DNA of 64,000 nucleotides, taken from assembly GCF_000968015.1 (NCBI RefSeq), contig NZ_LACH01000001.1:62001-126000 (forward strand). Direction: 5' to 3'. Below the pieces are notes generated by a model that was not told where the DNA came from, made no database searches, and saw only the letters and a program-made list of their open reading frames with translations. The translations under genes were made by a program, and so were the position numbers. Below are positions 45,488 to 54,593 of this stretch, piece by piece; the first letter of the stretch is position 1; the number at the start of each line of letters is the position of its first letter. Source of the stretch: Pseudomonas fluorescens. Its GTDB lineage: Bacteria; Pseudomonadota; Gammaproteobacteria; Pseudomonadales; Pseudomonadaceae.

Positions 45488-45785
45488 AGCACCTCAGCCT
45501 GTGGATAACTCTGGGGATGAAATTATCGTGGATCCAATATATACGGCTGTTTCGGGGCTGAAACACAACTGTTCAATTTTCGTACACCTGTAAAAAAATC
45601 GGAAAAACAGGCATTTGCGATCAAATGAGAACGGCTCCACAAATTTGCCTCTAAGCAGGTGCGGTAGAGATCCCGTTGTGCATAAGCGTTCAGCCAAAAC
45701 AACATAAACGACCTGCGAAACCTCGACTATCTTTGCCAAACGCCAGAATTGCCTGGCGCTCAAACAGCAAGGAGCTGGGAAAAAC
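45488..45785. other. Gene-free stretch before the deaminase-fold gene
   Basis: The 298 bp hold a perfect DnaA-box sequence TGTGGATAA (45500-45508), with a second inverted box TTATCCACA at 45251-45259 inside the methyltransferase gene. The rest is A+T-richer than neighbours, with no ORF or terminator that I can support. Confidence 0.4.
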
Positions 45786-47027
45786 ATGAGCACATTGAAC
45801 AGTGCACAGGAAGCCGTCGATACCGTCGCCAACCAAGCCATTGATGCTGCGCTGCAGCAAACCTTCGCGGTGGGTGGCGCCATCATCAACAACGCAACGG
45901 GCGAGGTCATCGCCGCGCTGCACAACAACGTGCTGATGCCTTTCCCCGGCAGTGGCACCACGTACTTTCTACCTCATGATCCGACCGCCCACGGCGAGCG
46001 GCAATTGGTGGACTGGTACTACGAAAACGTCGCGCCATTGAACTTGCCACCGCCCAATCAGTTGACCGTTGTCACCACTCTGGACCCCTGCGCCATGTGC
46101 GCCGGTTCGCTGCTGACGGCAGGATTTAACGTCGCCGTCAGTGCGATCGATGACTACGCAGGCATCAACTACAACAGTCAGTTCACCTTTCCGTCGCTAC
46201 CACCGCAGATCCGCCAACAGGCGCAAGACACCTGGGGTTATTACGCGATTGCGGCGCCTGTCAGCCGGGCTTATCAGGGTTCGACCAGTCCGGTGTTCGG
46301 CGGCCAGACCATCGACTCGGCGGCTTACTTCCTCACCAGCTCGATCTTCTCCGCCAGCGTCAACACCGTGCGCGAGGCCAGCAACAACAGCGGTCTGCCG
46401 CCGGATCAACTGCAAAACCCTGCAAACCTCCCGGCCAACAGCAAAGTCCGCCAGGCACTGACTGCGCTCAGCCCGTTTGCGCTGACCGTGCAATCGGCCA
46501 ACCCACGCGACCCCGGCGCAGAACTCGCCCCGCCACTGTTACAAACCGCACAGCACAGCCCGGTGTTCAACTCGGTGGCCCTCATCGATCCGTTCGGCAA
46601 CCTGCTGGTGTGCCTGGGAGGCGTCGAGAACCAGTCGCCGATTCGTACAGCGTTCATGGAAACCACCCGCAACTACGCGGTCATGCGCTGGACCCTGATG
46701 AACGACCCCGACCCGGCGGTTCGCGCACAGGCCGAGCAATACCTGACGCATCCGAAATACGGCACCTTCGTCTTCCTCTACGCCCCCGACCCCACCACCC
46801 CGCAGGCCGTGATGACCTTCGGCGCGTACGGTTCGACCATGGAAGGCCCCGTGCCCCAGAGCTATCCGTCCAACCTCCAATACGTGCTGCTGCCGGGCAA
46901 CACCACCGCACAAGCGCTGTCGACACTGGCCCAAAACCTGCCGCCGTTCTACACGCAAAGCGTGCAAGTGGCACCCGCGCAGGTGTTGAGTCAGGACCTG
47001 ATCAACGCGGTAAAAAACGGCGTGTAA
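45786..47027 (+). CDS. Cytidine-deaminase-fold protein with large C-terminal part
   Basis: 413 aa. The first 150 residues have the zinc site of the CDA/tRNA-adenosine deaminase superfamily: HGERQLVDWYY (His in place of the HAE/CAE start, Glu following) and TTLDPCAMCAGSLL (PCxxC). After that come about 260 residues without a known domain, starting with LPPQIRQQAQDTWGYYA and holding a second beta-strand block FNSVALIDPFGNLLVCLGGVE that could be a repeat of the deaminase core strand. No signal peptide. The function is unknown: a nucleoside or base deaminase is inferred. The gene stands alone upstream of tRNA-Thr. Confidence 0.75.
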   Translation: MSTLNSAQEAVDTVANQAIDAALQQTFAVGGAIINNATGEVIAALHNNVLMPFPGSGTTYFLPHDPTAHGERQLVDWYYENVAPLNLPPPNQLTVVTTLDPCAMCAGSLLTAGFNVAVSAIDDYAGINYNSQFTFPSLPPQIRQQAQDTWGYYAIAAPVSRAYQGSTSPVFGGQTIDSAAYFLTSSIFSASVNTVREASNNSGLPPDQLQNPANLPANSKVRQALTALSPFALTVQSANPRDPGAELAPPLLQTAQHSPVFNSVALIDPFGNLLVCLGGVENQSPIRTAFMETTRNYAVMRWTLMNDPDPAVRAQAEQYLTHPKYGTFVFLYAPDPTTPQAVMTFGAYGSTMEGPVPQSYPSNLQYVLLPGNTTAQALSTLAQNLPPFYTQSVQVAPAQVLSQDLINAVKNGV

Positions 47028-47045
47028 TGCTTTAAAGCAATCGCA

Positions 47046-47083
47046 CAGACCGGTCCCGCAGAAGCGTCCGCGGGGCCGGTCTG
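47046..47083 (+). terminator. Hairpin after the deaminase-fold gene
   Basis: CAGACCGG-T-CCCGC pairs with GCGGG-G-CCGGTCTG across a 12-base loop. It lacks a T-run, so its terminating strength is uncertain. Confidence 0.5.
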
Positions 47084-47115
47084 ACGCTTGCGCAAAAATA
47101 GTCTGAATTCAGGGG

Positions 47116-47143
47116 TTTACAGAACCAATCCAATCGCTATAAT
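47116..47143 (+). promoter_or_regulatory. Sigma-70 promoter of tRNA-Thr
   Basis: TTTACA, 16-base spacer, consensus TATAAT, 14 bases before the mature tRNA. Confidence 0.85.
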
Positions 47144-47157
47144 CGTCGCCCTAACAC

Positions 47158-47233
<76 letters not shown>

Positions 47234-47278
47234 TACAAGGTTCCATAGAAGGCTTTCAAAATCTCTGGAACCCCCGAA

Positions 47279-47304
47279 AAACCCGCCTTCTGGCGGGTTT
47301 TTTC
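47279..47304 (+). terminator. Terminator between tRNA-Thr and integrase
   Basis: Stem AAACCCGCC, loop TTCT, GGCGGGTTT, then T-run. It is brought by the island and stops tRNA transcription before int. Confidence 0.92.
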
Positions 47305-47404
47305 GTTTTGGGGTTCTGTCGGGTTACGTCAAAATCTGGTGGATTCCAGCCGTTTTAGGGGTAATGTTAGGGGTAAGGTAATTCGATAAAGGGGGAGTAC
47401 CCTT

Positions 47405-48727
47405 ATGTCGCGCACCACTGCTCCACTCTCCGATTCGGCTTGCCGCTCAGCCAAGCCCACCGACCGCGCCTACAAGCTTTTCGACGGCGACGGCCTCTAC
47501 CTTCTAGTCCAACCCAATGGCCGTAAAGGCTGGCGTCTCAGGTATGTCAAACCTGATGGACGCGAAGGACTGACCTCGTTCGGCAGCTATCCCGTGGTCG
47601 GCCTCGCCGATGCGCGCAACAAGCGCCTGGAGGTCAAGCGGATGCTGGCGAAAGGCATCGACCCCATAGAGACCAAACACCAAACCAAGACGCAGGCCGC
47701 AATCAAAGGCCGAACCTTTGAAAGCGCCGCACTGGACTGGCACAAAGCGATGTCTGCCAAATGGGCTCCGGGCCATGCCAAGACCGTCCTGAGCCGTCTC
47801 AAAACCCATGTCTTCCCGCTGATCGGCGCTCGCTCTATTGTCGATCTGGACACCCATGACCTGATGCAACCTCTGGAAGCGATCCAGAAACGCGGCACGA
47901 TTGACGTCGCTTTAAGGGTACAAAACTACCTGCAAAGCATCATGCGCGAGGCGAAACGTGCTCGACAGATCGCGGCAAACCCTGCCTCCGACCTTGAAGG
48001 TTTGATCAAAGCTCCTAGGGTGATTCACCGCCCTGCTTTATCCTTATCGCGTCTGCCTGAATTGCAGGAGCGTATCGACACCTACAGAGGCCGCGCACTT
48101 ACCCGGCTGACGGTCATGCTCTCGCTGCATGTGTTCGTCCGCTCCAGCGAACTGCGCTTCGCCCGCTGGAGCGAGTTCGACCTCAAGCGCGGCACCTGGG
48201 AGATACCGGACACTCGACCCGCGTTGGACGGAGTACCCTTTTCAACAAGGGGTACGAAGATGGCCGGCGACATCCACCTTGTACCCTTATCGCCGCAAGC
48301 CGTGACCCTGCTTGAACAGATCCACGTCCTCACCGGCAAATTCGACTTGGTGTTTGCAGGCGATGCCAAGCCCTGGAAGCCCATGTCTGAAAACACGGTG
48401 AACAGCGCACTCAGAAAGATGGGCTACGACACCAAAACTGAAATCTGCGGCCATGGCTTTCGCTCAATGGCCTGTAGTGCGCTGATTGAATCTGGACTGT
48501 GGTCCGAGACCGCCATTGAAAGACAGATGAGCCACAAGGAACGCAACAACGTCCGCGCCGCTTACATTCACAAGGCAGAGTTCATCGAGGAGCGTAGGCT
48601 GATCATGAACTGGTGGAGCCGGTATCTGGAGGCCAACCGGCAGGAGCACGTCACTCCACATGAATTCGCGAACCAGACCGGAGCGAACGTTACTCGCCTA
48701 AAAGCAAAACGTGGCGCAACCGAGTAA
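47405..48727 (+). CDS. P4-type tyrosine integrase
   Basis: 440 aa. The N-terminal DUF4102 arm-binding domain (LSDSACRSAKPTDRAYKLFD, GLYLLVQPNGRKGWRLRY) is followed by a core-binding SAM-like domain and the catalytic domain. The catalytic residues are Arg in FVRSSELRFARW (about 246), His-x-x-Arg in CGHGFRSMA (about 350), His in MSHKERNNVR (about 375) and Tyr in AAYIHKAEF (about 388), so it should be active. It points inward from the tRNA, as usual for P4-type islands. The start is the ATG after GGGGGAG. Confidence 0.95.
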   Translation: MSRTTAPLSDSACRSAKPTDRAYKLFDGDGLYLLVQPNGRKGWRLRYVKPDGREGLTSFGSYPVVGLADARNKRLEVKRMLAKGIDPIETKHQTKTQAAIKGRTFESAALDWHKAMSAKWAPGHAKTVLSRLKTHVFPLIGARSIVDLDTHDLMQPLEAIQKRGTIDVALRVQNYLQSIMREAKRARQIAANPASDLEGLIKAPRVIHRPALSLSRLPELQERIDTYRGRALTRLTVMLSLHVFVRSSELRFARWSEFDLKRGTWEIPDTRPALDGVPFSTRGTKMAGDIHLVPLSPQAVTLLEQIHVLTGKFDLVFAGDAKPWKPMSENTVNSALRKMGYDTKTEICGHGFRSMACSALIESGLWSETAIERQMSHKERNNVRAAYIHKAEFIEERRLIMNWWSRYLEANRQEHVTPHEFANQTGANVTRLKAKRGATE

Positions 48728-48768
48728 GCGCTCGGTCTTCATATCTCAGTGATCCGCTTGTCCACGCG

Positions 48769-48813
48769 GGTCCATCCAAACAGGGCTGCAAAGCCGCCCT
48801 GCTTGGATGGACC
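48769..48813. repeat. Long hairpin after the integrase gene
   Basis: GGTCCATCCAA-A-CAGGGC pairs with GCCCTG-C-TTGGATGGACC: 17 paired bases with one mismatch and a 9-base loop. There is no T-run on either strand, so it is not a plain terminator. Confidence 0.85.
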
Positions 48814-48927
48814 TCACTAAAAAAATATAAAGCCCACGCAACTGTCTGTGGAAAACCACTGATTTCCACCGGTGGATAATTTCATCCACAGCCGCAGAAC
48901 TCCCGAAAATTCGAGCCTTGACCCAAA

Positions 48928-48936
48928 TTATCCACA
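48928..48936 (+). promoter_or_regulatory. DnaA-box sequence
   Basis: Perfect TTATCCACA. A one-mismatch inverted box (GGTGGATAA, 48871-48879) and a weaker TGTGGAAAA (about 48848-48856) lie within 90 bp. No replication gene is nearby, so function is doubtful. Confidence 0.35.
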
Positions 48937-49173
48937 GGCGTAGAAAAGATCAGGCAAAGCGCTGTCGTTGACAGCAACCCAGGTAGCCAGAACCTTTAAG
49001 GCTACGCCACACCGTGGTGGTTCTCCCAAAGTGCGATTAGCGTCCGGCAGCTCGCACGGTCACAGCGATGTGATGGATGCCTACTTCTACCAGAGTGCCA
49101 CTGCGGCAACTCATCCCCCTTCATAGCTACCCTGCAGCAACCTATCCGCTTGGCCATTTCATTGCGCCAACCT

Positions 49174-49208
49174 GCGCCCGTCTCTTTCTTCCGGAAAGAG
49201 ACGGGCGC
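49174..49208. repeat. Perfect 15-bp hairpin
   Basis: GCGCCCGTCTCTTTC, loop TTCCG, GAAAGAGACGGGCGC. No mismatch and no T-run. It lies in the non-coding part of the island. Confidence 0.9.
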
Positions 49209-49898
49209 TTCTACCACTGCTGCAGCCCAACTCGTACAAGGCTTTGCGGCATTCCCCCTCGTGACAATCGGCGTGACAAACACCGAAGTCACCGGCAACA
49301 GCAATGCAGATGATGGTGCCGCAGCCCAAGGAATGGGTTGCACCTGACTGACAGTCAGGCATGCCCCGGTCATCTCATCACTGCCTTCACCCGACTCAGG
49401 ATCTCGCGGCGCTGATCTCGTCAGCCAGTGCAGCCTCCACCCGCCCACTTCTTCGGAAGTGCTCAGGAGGTCAGATCATGAGATGCCCAAGCTCCCGGTC
49501 GTAAAGAGCCGCCAGTCCCGCGTTAGTGGACAACCCTCACAGGTCGCAGGGACCTTGATCCCTGATAACACTCAACATTCTTGGCGGGATGACGTGGGGG
49601 AAAAACGGATCTCTGGATGTCTTAGCTGTTTTTAGATGATGCCTTGGACCGGCTGTATTTCGGAGTAACCCGACAAAGATCTACCGTGATTTTCAGAGCT
49701 ACTGAGGGAATCTTCACGCCCAAGCACAAGCGTTCCCGCTATACTTCTGCTTAGCCTACGACCGGCAGAATACGAGCGTTCACCTCCGAAAAAGCTTCGA
49801 TAGCTGAAGCCGCTACCCCATAAAGGTCCCGTTTCAGCTTTGGTTCCACGATCACCCGGCCTGGCTAACCCTTGCCCGCCACCATCAGCGATTACCCC

Positions 49899-51434
49899 AT
49901 GACTAACAGCGACATCGTCCAAAAACTCTGGAATCTTTGCGACGTTCTCCGGGACGACGGCATCAACTACAGTGACTACGTCACCGAGCTAGTCCTGCTG
50001 CTGTTCGTCAAAATGGAGTATGAACAAGTTCAGAATAACGACGATTTCGCTCATAAACTACCAGAAGGAATGCGTTGGCCTGATCTTGCCAGTAAATCGG
50101 GCCCCTCCTTACTCACCCACTACCAGAAAATGCTAAAAACGTTAAGTGTCCATCCTGACAAATCGATAGCAGCCATTTACTCAGACGCACAGACACGCCT
50201 AAAGGAACATCACCACCTAGAACAGCTAATAAAAGGACTAGATCGACTCGATTGGTTCAGTGCTCGAGCCGATGGGCTTGGAGATCTTTACGAAGGGCTT
50301 CTAGAAAAAAACGCAAATGAAACTAAGTCTGGCGCCGGCCAATACTTCACTCCTCGCCCACTAATCGATAGTATCATTCGCTGCATTAAACCTAAGCTTG
50401 GAGAAACCATCCAAGATCCAGCAGCCGGTACCGCTGGCTTCTTGATTGCAGCGGACACATTCATAAAAAGCACGACAAATAATTTTCAGAATTTAGATGC
50501 GGAAGATATAAACTTTCAGCGCAACCATGCATATATTGGTATTGAGCTTGTACCAGGCACACGTCGCTTAGCATTAATGAATACCTTGCTTCATGGGATC
50601 GATGGCACAGTACACCTAGGTAATGCCTTGGGTGCCGAGGGAGAACGGCAATCAAAAGTTGACATAATTCTTTCAAACCCACCTTTTGGAACTGCGAAAG
50701 GTGGTGGTGGAACCACTCGCGGGGACATCCAGTACAAGACAAGCAATAAACAGTTGGCTTTTCTCCAACACATATATCAAGGGCTTAAACCTGGCGGACG
50801 TGCAGCGATTATAGTACCGGACAATGTTCTATTTGAGTCTGGTGTTGGTGTCGACGTGCGGCGAGACCTAATGGAAAAATGCAACTTGCATACCATACTT
50901 AGGTTGCCAACGGGCATATTTTATGCCCAAGGAGTGAAAACAAACGTCCTATTTTTACAAAAGGGTAGTACAACCAACCCTCTTCAAACGATAGGATGTA
51001 CTGAGAACACTTGGGTTTACGATATGCGAACCAATATGCCAAGTTTCGGAAAGCGAACACAGCTTGGGATCCAGCACCTGCTTCCATTTGAACGGGCTTA
51101 TGGTTTAGATCCAAATGGGAACAGCATTCGCAGCGAGTGTCTAGATGACAATGACGGTTCTAGTCGATTCCGCAGTTTTACACGCGAGCAGATCCGTGAG
51201 CGAAATGATTCTCTGGATATCATTTGGCTGAAAGACGCAGGTTGGGCTGATAGTAATCTGCTGTCATCACCCGAAATCTTGGCCGGCGAAGTTATGGGCG
51301 AATTGACACAAGCCTTACTAGAGATTGAGGCTCTGATGAAATCCTTAGGGGCCACAGAAGAAATATTTTTACAAAAACAATTGCTGGCCGAACTGATGGA
51401 ATTATCTATGCCTATGGACACTGGTGATGAGTGA
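49899..51434 (+). CDS. hsdM: Type I DNA methyltransferase subunit HsdM
   Basis: 511 aa from the ATG at 49899 (MTNSDIVQKLWNLCDVLRDD); a TTG nine codons upstream is less likely. HsdM N-terminal helical domain (about 1-130), then an N6-adenine methyltransferase domain: SAM motif I QDPAAGTAGFLIA (about 172) and catalytic motif IV NPPF (about 260), preceded by the block YEGLLEKNANETKSGAGQYF. It methylates adenine at the site chosen by HsdS. It is the first gene of a four-gene operon and overlaps hsdS by eight bases. Codon use is A+T-richer than the chromosome. Confidence 0.96.
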   Translation: MTNSDIVQKLWNLCDVLRDDGINYSDYVTELVLLLFVKMEYEQVQNNDDFAHKLPEGMRWPDLASKSGPSLLTHYQKMLKTLSVHPDKSIAAIYSDAQTRLKEHHHLEQLIKGLDRLDWFSARADGLGDLYEGLLEKNANETKSGAGQYFTPRPLIDSIIRCIKPKLGETIQDPAAGTAGFLIAADTFIKSTTNNFQNLDAEDINFQRNHAYIGIELVPGTRRLALMNTLLHGIDGTVHLGNALGAEGERQSKVDIILSNPPFGTAKGGGGTTRGDIQYKTSNKQLAFLQHIYQGLKPGGRAAIIVPDNVLFESGVGVDVRRDLMEKCNLHTILRLPTGIFYAQGVKTNVLFLQKGSTTNPLQTIGCTENTWVYDMRTNMPSFGKRTQLGIQHLLPFERAYGLDPNGNSIRSECLDDNDGSSRFRSFTREQIRERNDSLDIIWLKDAGWADSNLLSSPEILAGEVMGELTQALLEIEALMKSLGATEEIFLQKQLLAELMELSMPMDTGDE

Positions 51435-52995
51435 ATTACCCTACGGCTGGCATCCGGTAAGGCTAGGTGATGTTCTGACACTTGTGAACGGAAGAGCATA
51501 CAAAAAGCAGGAGATGCTAAATAACGGCACTCCTATACTCCGTATACAAAATTTGAACAATGGTCAAAATTGGTTTTACTCAGATCTGGAGTTGCCAGTC
51601 GAAAAATATGCCACAGATGGTGACCTTCTGTACTCTTGGTCCGCGACATTTGGTCCATATTGGTGTACCTGGGAAAAAGTAATTTTCCATTACCACATCT
51701 GGAAAGTTGTTCCAACGGAGCTTATCAATAAACGGTTCGCATACTATGAATTGCTCCGAATCACTGAAGATATAAGAAACGCGGCTCATGGGGTCGCCAT
51801 GCCCCATATGACGAAGGAAAGAATGGAAAACTGGGAGATAATACTCCCTCCTATCTCTGAGCAGATCCGCATAGCAGATTTACTCGACGACCTATTGAGT
51901 AAAATTCATTCTCTGACTGACCGATTAAACAATTTGCCGATATTACTAAAAAAATTTCGACAGTCTGTTTTAACAGCCGCAGCATCGGGCCAATTATCCG
52001 ATAACTGGGGGGATCGCTCAAAAAAAGAATGGTCATATGAGCGCGCGGGCGATGTATGTGAAAAGGTACAAAGTGGCGGGACGCCCAAAGAGGGCTTTGC
52101 CGAGTCGGGGATCCCTTTCCTTAAAGTCTACAACATAGTTAATCAAAAAGTAGATTTCCAATATCGCCCACAATATATAAGCGAACAAATTCACACGGGC
52201 CCATCCGCTAAATCAATTGCGAAGCCTGGCGATGTGCTAATGAATATAGTGGGGCCACCACTTGGGAAAATTGCAACAATCCCCGACTTCGCCCCCGAAT
52301 GGAATATAAACCAAGCCATAACACTTTTTCGGCCTAACTCGAGAATCATAGGGGATTGGATTTCTATTGTTCTTGAAGGCGGTGATAGCCTACAGAGCAT
52401 ACTTAGTGAAACGAAAGGCTCTGCAGGACAGGTGAATATTTCCCTATCTCAATGCCGAAATTTTATGTTCCCGATCCCACCAATCTACGAGCAAACTGAA
52501 ATCGCCCAACGCGTTGACAAGCTTCTTAAGTTTGCAGAGCGCCTTCTGAAAAAATCAGAACAGGCAAAAAATCTGTTAGCGAAGACATATAACAGTTTGC
52601 TGATACAAGCGGCGAACGGCGAACTTACCGCAAAATGGCGTAGCACTACAACCTTGACTCCATGGGATGCAAGTACATTTAGGGACCAAGTAACGGCTGC
52701 TAAACTTAAAGGTAAGCCAAGGACCCGACAAGCCGATAAAAATGAAAGCCACCCCAAACAGAAGGTTCGGCCCCAGATGAGCAGATCAACTTCGGGTATA
52801 ATTAAAGCACTTGAGTCCTCGGAAACTCCGCTTTCAGGACAAGAGCTTATGAAAGCGGCTGGTTATCCGAATGACAGCACTACAGAGCTATTGGAGTCGT
52901 TTTTCCTCGAGTTGCGAGAGGCGCTACGAGATAAAAAAATCCAAAAACTTCCCCGCGACAACGACAAACAAGACTGGTTTTCACTAGTTAATTAA
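51427..52995 (+). CDS. hsdS: Type I specificity subunit HsdS with C-terminal extension
   Basis: 522 aa from the ATG at 51427; the GTG at 51424 is an alternative. Two target-recognition domains (starts LPYGWHPVRLGDVLTLVNG and WSYERAGDVCEKVQSGGTP) alternate with two helical spacers (ISEQIRIADLLDDLLSKIH and IYEQTEIAQRVDKLLKFAE), so a bipartite DNA site is expected. After the second spacer comes a basic linker (about 420-450) and a 70-residue winged-helix-like end (TSGIIKALESSETPLSGQEL ... LRDKKIQKLPRDN). This end is beyond the usual 400-450 residue HsdS. It is followed by the ATPase gene after 14 bp. Confidence 0.93.
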   Translation: MSELPYGWHPVRLGDVLTLVNGRAYKKQEMLNNGTPILRIQNLNNGQNWFYSDLELPVEKYATDGDLLYSWSATFGPYWCTWEKVIFHYHIWKVVPTELINKRFAYYELLRITEDIRNAAHGVAMPHMTKERMENWEIILPPISEQIRIADLLDDLLSKIHSLTDRLNNLPILLKKFRQSVLTAAASGQLSDNWGDRSKKEWSYERAGDVCEKVQSGGTPKEGFAESGIPFLKVYNIVNQKVDFQYRPQYISEQIHTGPSAKSIAKPGDVLMNIVGPPLGKIATIPDFAPEWNINQAITLFRPNSRIIGDWISIVLEGGDSLQSILSETKGSAGQVNISLSQCRNFMFPIPPIYEQTEIAQRVDKLLKFAERLLKKSEQAKNLLAKTYNSLLIQAANGELTAKWRSTTTLTPWDASTFRDQVTAAKLKGKPRTRQADKNESHPKQKVRPQMSRSTSGIIKALESSETPLSGQELMKAAGYPNDSTTELLESFFLELREALRDKKIQKLPRDNDKQDWFSLVN

Positions 52996-53009
52996 TACAG
53001 GGACGTTTG

Positions 53010-54593
53010 ATGAAAGTAGATAAGCTACATATTCGGTCGCAATTCAAGAACCTCGAAAATGTCGTTGTCGATTTTGACGAGCACAACCTCATGACTGTGA
53101 TTGTTGGCCGTAACGGATCTGGCAAGTCTAACGTATTGGAAGCTTTAGTAGCGATTTTTCGAAATCTCGACTTAGGCGAAGAAGCGCCCTTTTCTTACCA
53201 CTTGACTTACCGGCTTGGCCAAAAAGAATCCTCACGTTGGCAAGAAATCCAAATTGACGCGGATCCGTCACGTGGCAGCCTGGCAAAACAGTACACAAGT
53301 AGATATAGAAATCTGATTAAAAACGATGAAACCGAGTCGTCAACAGATGACACGGTGTGGACCTCTATACCATTTTCAAAGTTGAAGAGGAACAAGGACA
53401 GCCTTGCCCCCTTTCTCCCAAAGTATGTGTTTGCTTACTATTCCGGGCCTAGCGATAGGCTAGAACGGTACTTCAGGAAGCACCGAACAGATTTCTATAG
53501 AAAACTACTCAAGGACGAACTAAATTTAAAAGGGGATATTAGGCCTTTATTTTACGCCAAACCGCATCATAGCCAGTTTGTCCTGCTGGCGTTTTTCCTA
53601 TCCGAACAAGATAGTGTTGAAAAATCTTTTTTACGCGAGCATTTGGGAATTGAGGGTTTAGATAGTATACACTTTGTAATGCGGCAACCTGAATGGGCAA
53701 AGCAAAAAGGTGAGCTTTTTTGGGGGGCTAGGGGTGTAGTCAGAAGATTCCTTGACGATCTAATAAAATTTACCATCGCACCGGTAAAAGTCACTCGACA
53801 AGAAGACACATCCCTCACCGGTAGCAATATAAAGAATGAGTTTCTCCACTTGTTCTTACCTGATTTGAAAGCATTACGTGATTTCGCCAAAGATTTGTCG
53901 CCTGGCGAGCTTTTCAAGATGCTAGAAAGCACTCTGCTTTCTGAGATCATTTCCGGAGTAAGCATACGTGTCAAAGTATCTAGAAGTGACACACCGCTTA
54001 CTTTTAGCGAGCTTAGCGAAGGCGAGCAACAACTATTAACGGTGTTAGGTTTACTGAAATTCACAGGAGGTGAAGATTCGCTTTTTTTACTTGACGAACC
54101 AGACACTCACCTCAATCCATCTTGGGCGGTCAAATACCTTAGTTTCCTCCGAAACTTTGTTCCTAACCATGAGACAAGCCATCTTCTTATGGTAACCCAT
54201 CATCCACTAGCAATTGCCGAACTTGAAAAGAATCAGGTCCAAGTAATGAAGTCGGATGATAGTGGAAAAGTGCATGCTCAAGAGCCAGAGGAAAGTCCAC
54301 GAGGCATGGGTATAAACCTTATCCTTCGTAGCGACATGTTCGGCCTCAGCACTACATTAGATGACATTACTCAAAACAAGCTTGACTCACGAAATCGCCT
54401 TGCTAGTAAGGATGAACTCTCGGAGGAACGAATTCAGCGAGAGCCAGAACAGCCTGCCGAAACAGAGCTGGAGTATTTGGCGCGTTTGAATAAGGAACTT
54501 TCAAATCTTGGATTCAACTTATCTTCAGATGACCCAGATTTTATGGATTTTCTAAAGAAAAAATATCATGGTGTTTCTAGCGAGGCAAGCTGA
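53010..54593 (+). CDS. ABC/SMC-type AAA ATPase, Septu PtuA-like
   Basis: 527 aa. Walker A VGRNGSGKSN (residues 33-40), ABC signature LSEGEQQLL (about 335), Walker B LFLLDEPDTHLNP (about 358) and H-loop VTHHPLA (about 394): the RecF/SMC/Rad50 head arrangement with an inserted helical middle. It lacks a TOPRIM domain, so it is not an OLD nuclease. The HNH gene overlaps it by one base (TGATG). This ATPase-HNH order is that of the Septu PtuA-PtuB pair and of retron Ec78 effectors. Here it is in one operon with hsdMS. A TTG at 53007 precedes the ATG. Confidence 0.9.
   Translation: MKVDKLHIRSQFKNLENVVVDFDEHNLMTVIVGRNGSGKSNVLEALVAIFRNLDLGEEAPFSYHLTYRLGQKESSRWQEIQIDADPSRGSLAKQYTSRYRNLIKNDETESSTDDTVWTSIPFSKLKRNKDSLAPFLPKYVFAYYSGPSDRLERYFRKHRTDFYRKLLKDELNLKGDIRPLFYAKPHHSQFVLLAFFLSEQDSVEKSFLREHLGIEGLDSIHFVMRQPEWAKQKGELFWGARGVVRRFLDDLIKFTIAPVKVTRQEDTSLTGSNIKNEFLHLFLPDLKALRDFAKDLSPGELFKMLESTLLSEIISGVSIRVKVSRSDTPLTFSELSEGEQQLLTVLGLLKFTGGEDSLFLLDEPDTHLNPSWAVKYLSFLRNFVPNHETSHLLMVTHHPLAIAELEKNQVQVMKSDDSGKVHAQEPEESPRGMGINLILRSDMFGLSTTLDDITQNKLDSRNRLASKDELSEERIQREPEQPAETELEYLARLNKELSNLGFNLSSDDPDFMDFLKKKYHGVSSEAS

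Larger units (their letters stand above)
48728..49898. other. Non-coding or decayed region between integrase and hsdM
   Basis: 1.17 kb without a gene I can support. It holds a 45-base imperfect hairpin (48769-48813), DnaA-box-like sequences (48871-48880 and a perfect TTATCCACA at 48928-48936), and a perfect 15-bp-stem hairpin (49174-49208). A short frame (49483-49635, 50 codons) lies after AGGAGG. Broken frames read APVSFFRKETGAS-like peptide on one strand and PVSFRKKETGAG on the other across the hairpin. A 148-codon minus-strand frame (49002-49448) has no family match I know. The end should carry the hsd promoter; a TATACT lies at 49740-49745. Confidence 0.5.

Noticed and set aside
48871..48936. 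Replication origin
   Set aside because: DnaA-box-like sequences are present, but there is no initiator gene, AT-rich unwinding region or regular spacing; kept only as a weak note.
49002..49448. 148-codon minus-strand frame in the island
   Set aside because: Kept only as an unexplained stretch: the other strand reads similar fragments across a perfect hairpin, and no family is recognised.
49478..49501. Ogr/zinc-finger-like start after AGGAGG (MRCPSSRS then stop)
   Set aside because: Only seven or eight codons before a stop; resemblance to phage activators is too short to support.
49899..52995. Complete type I restriction-modification system
   Set aside because: No hsdR (DEAD-box translocase with PDDEXK) lies anywhere in the island or its flanks in this window.
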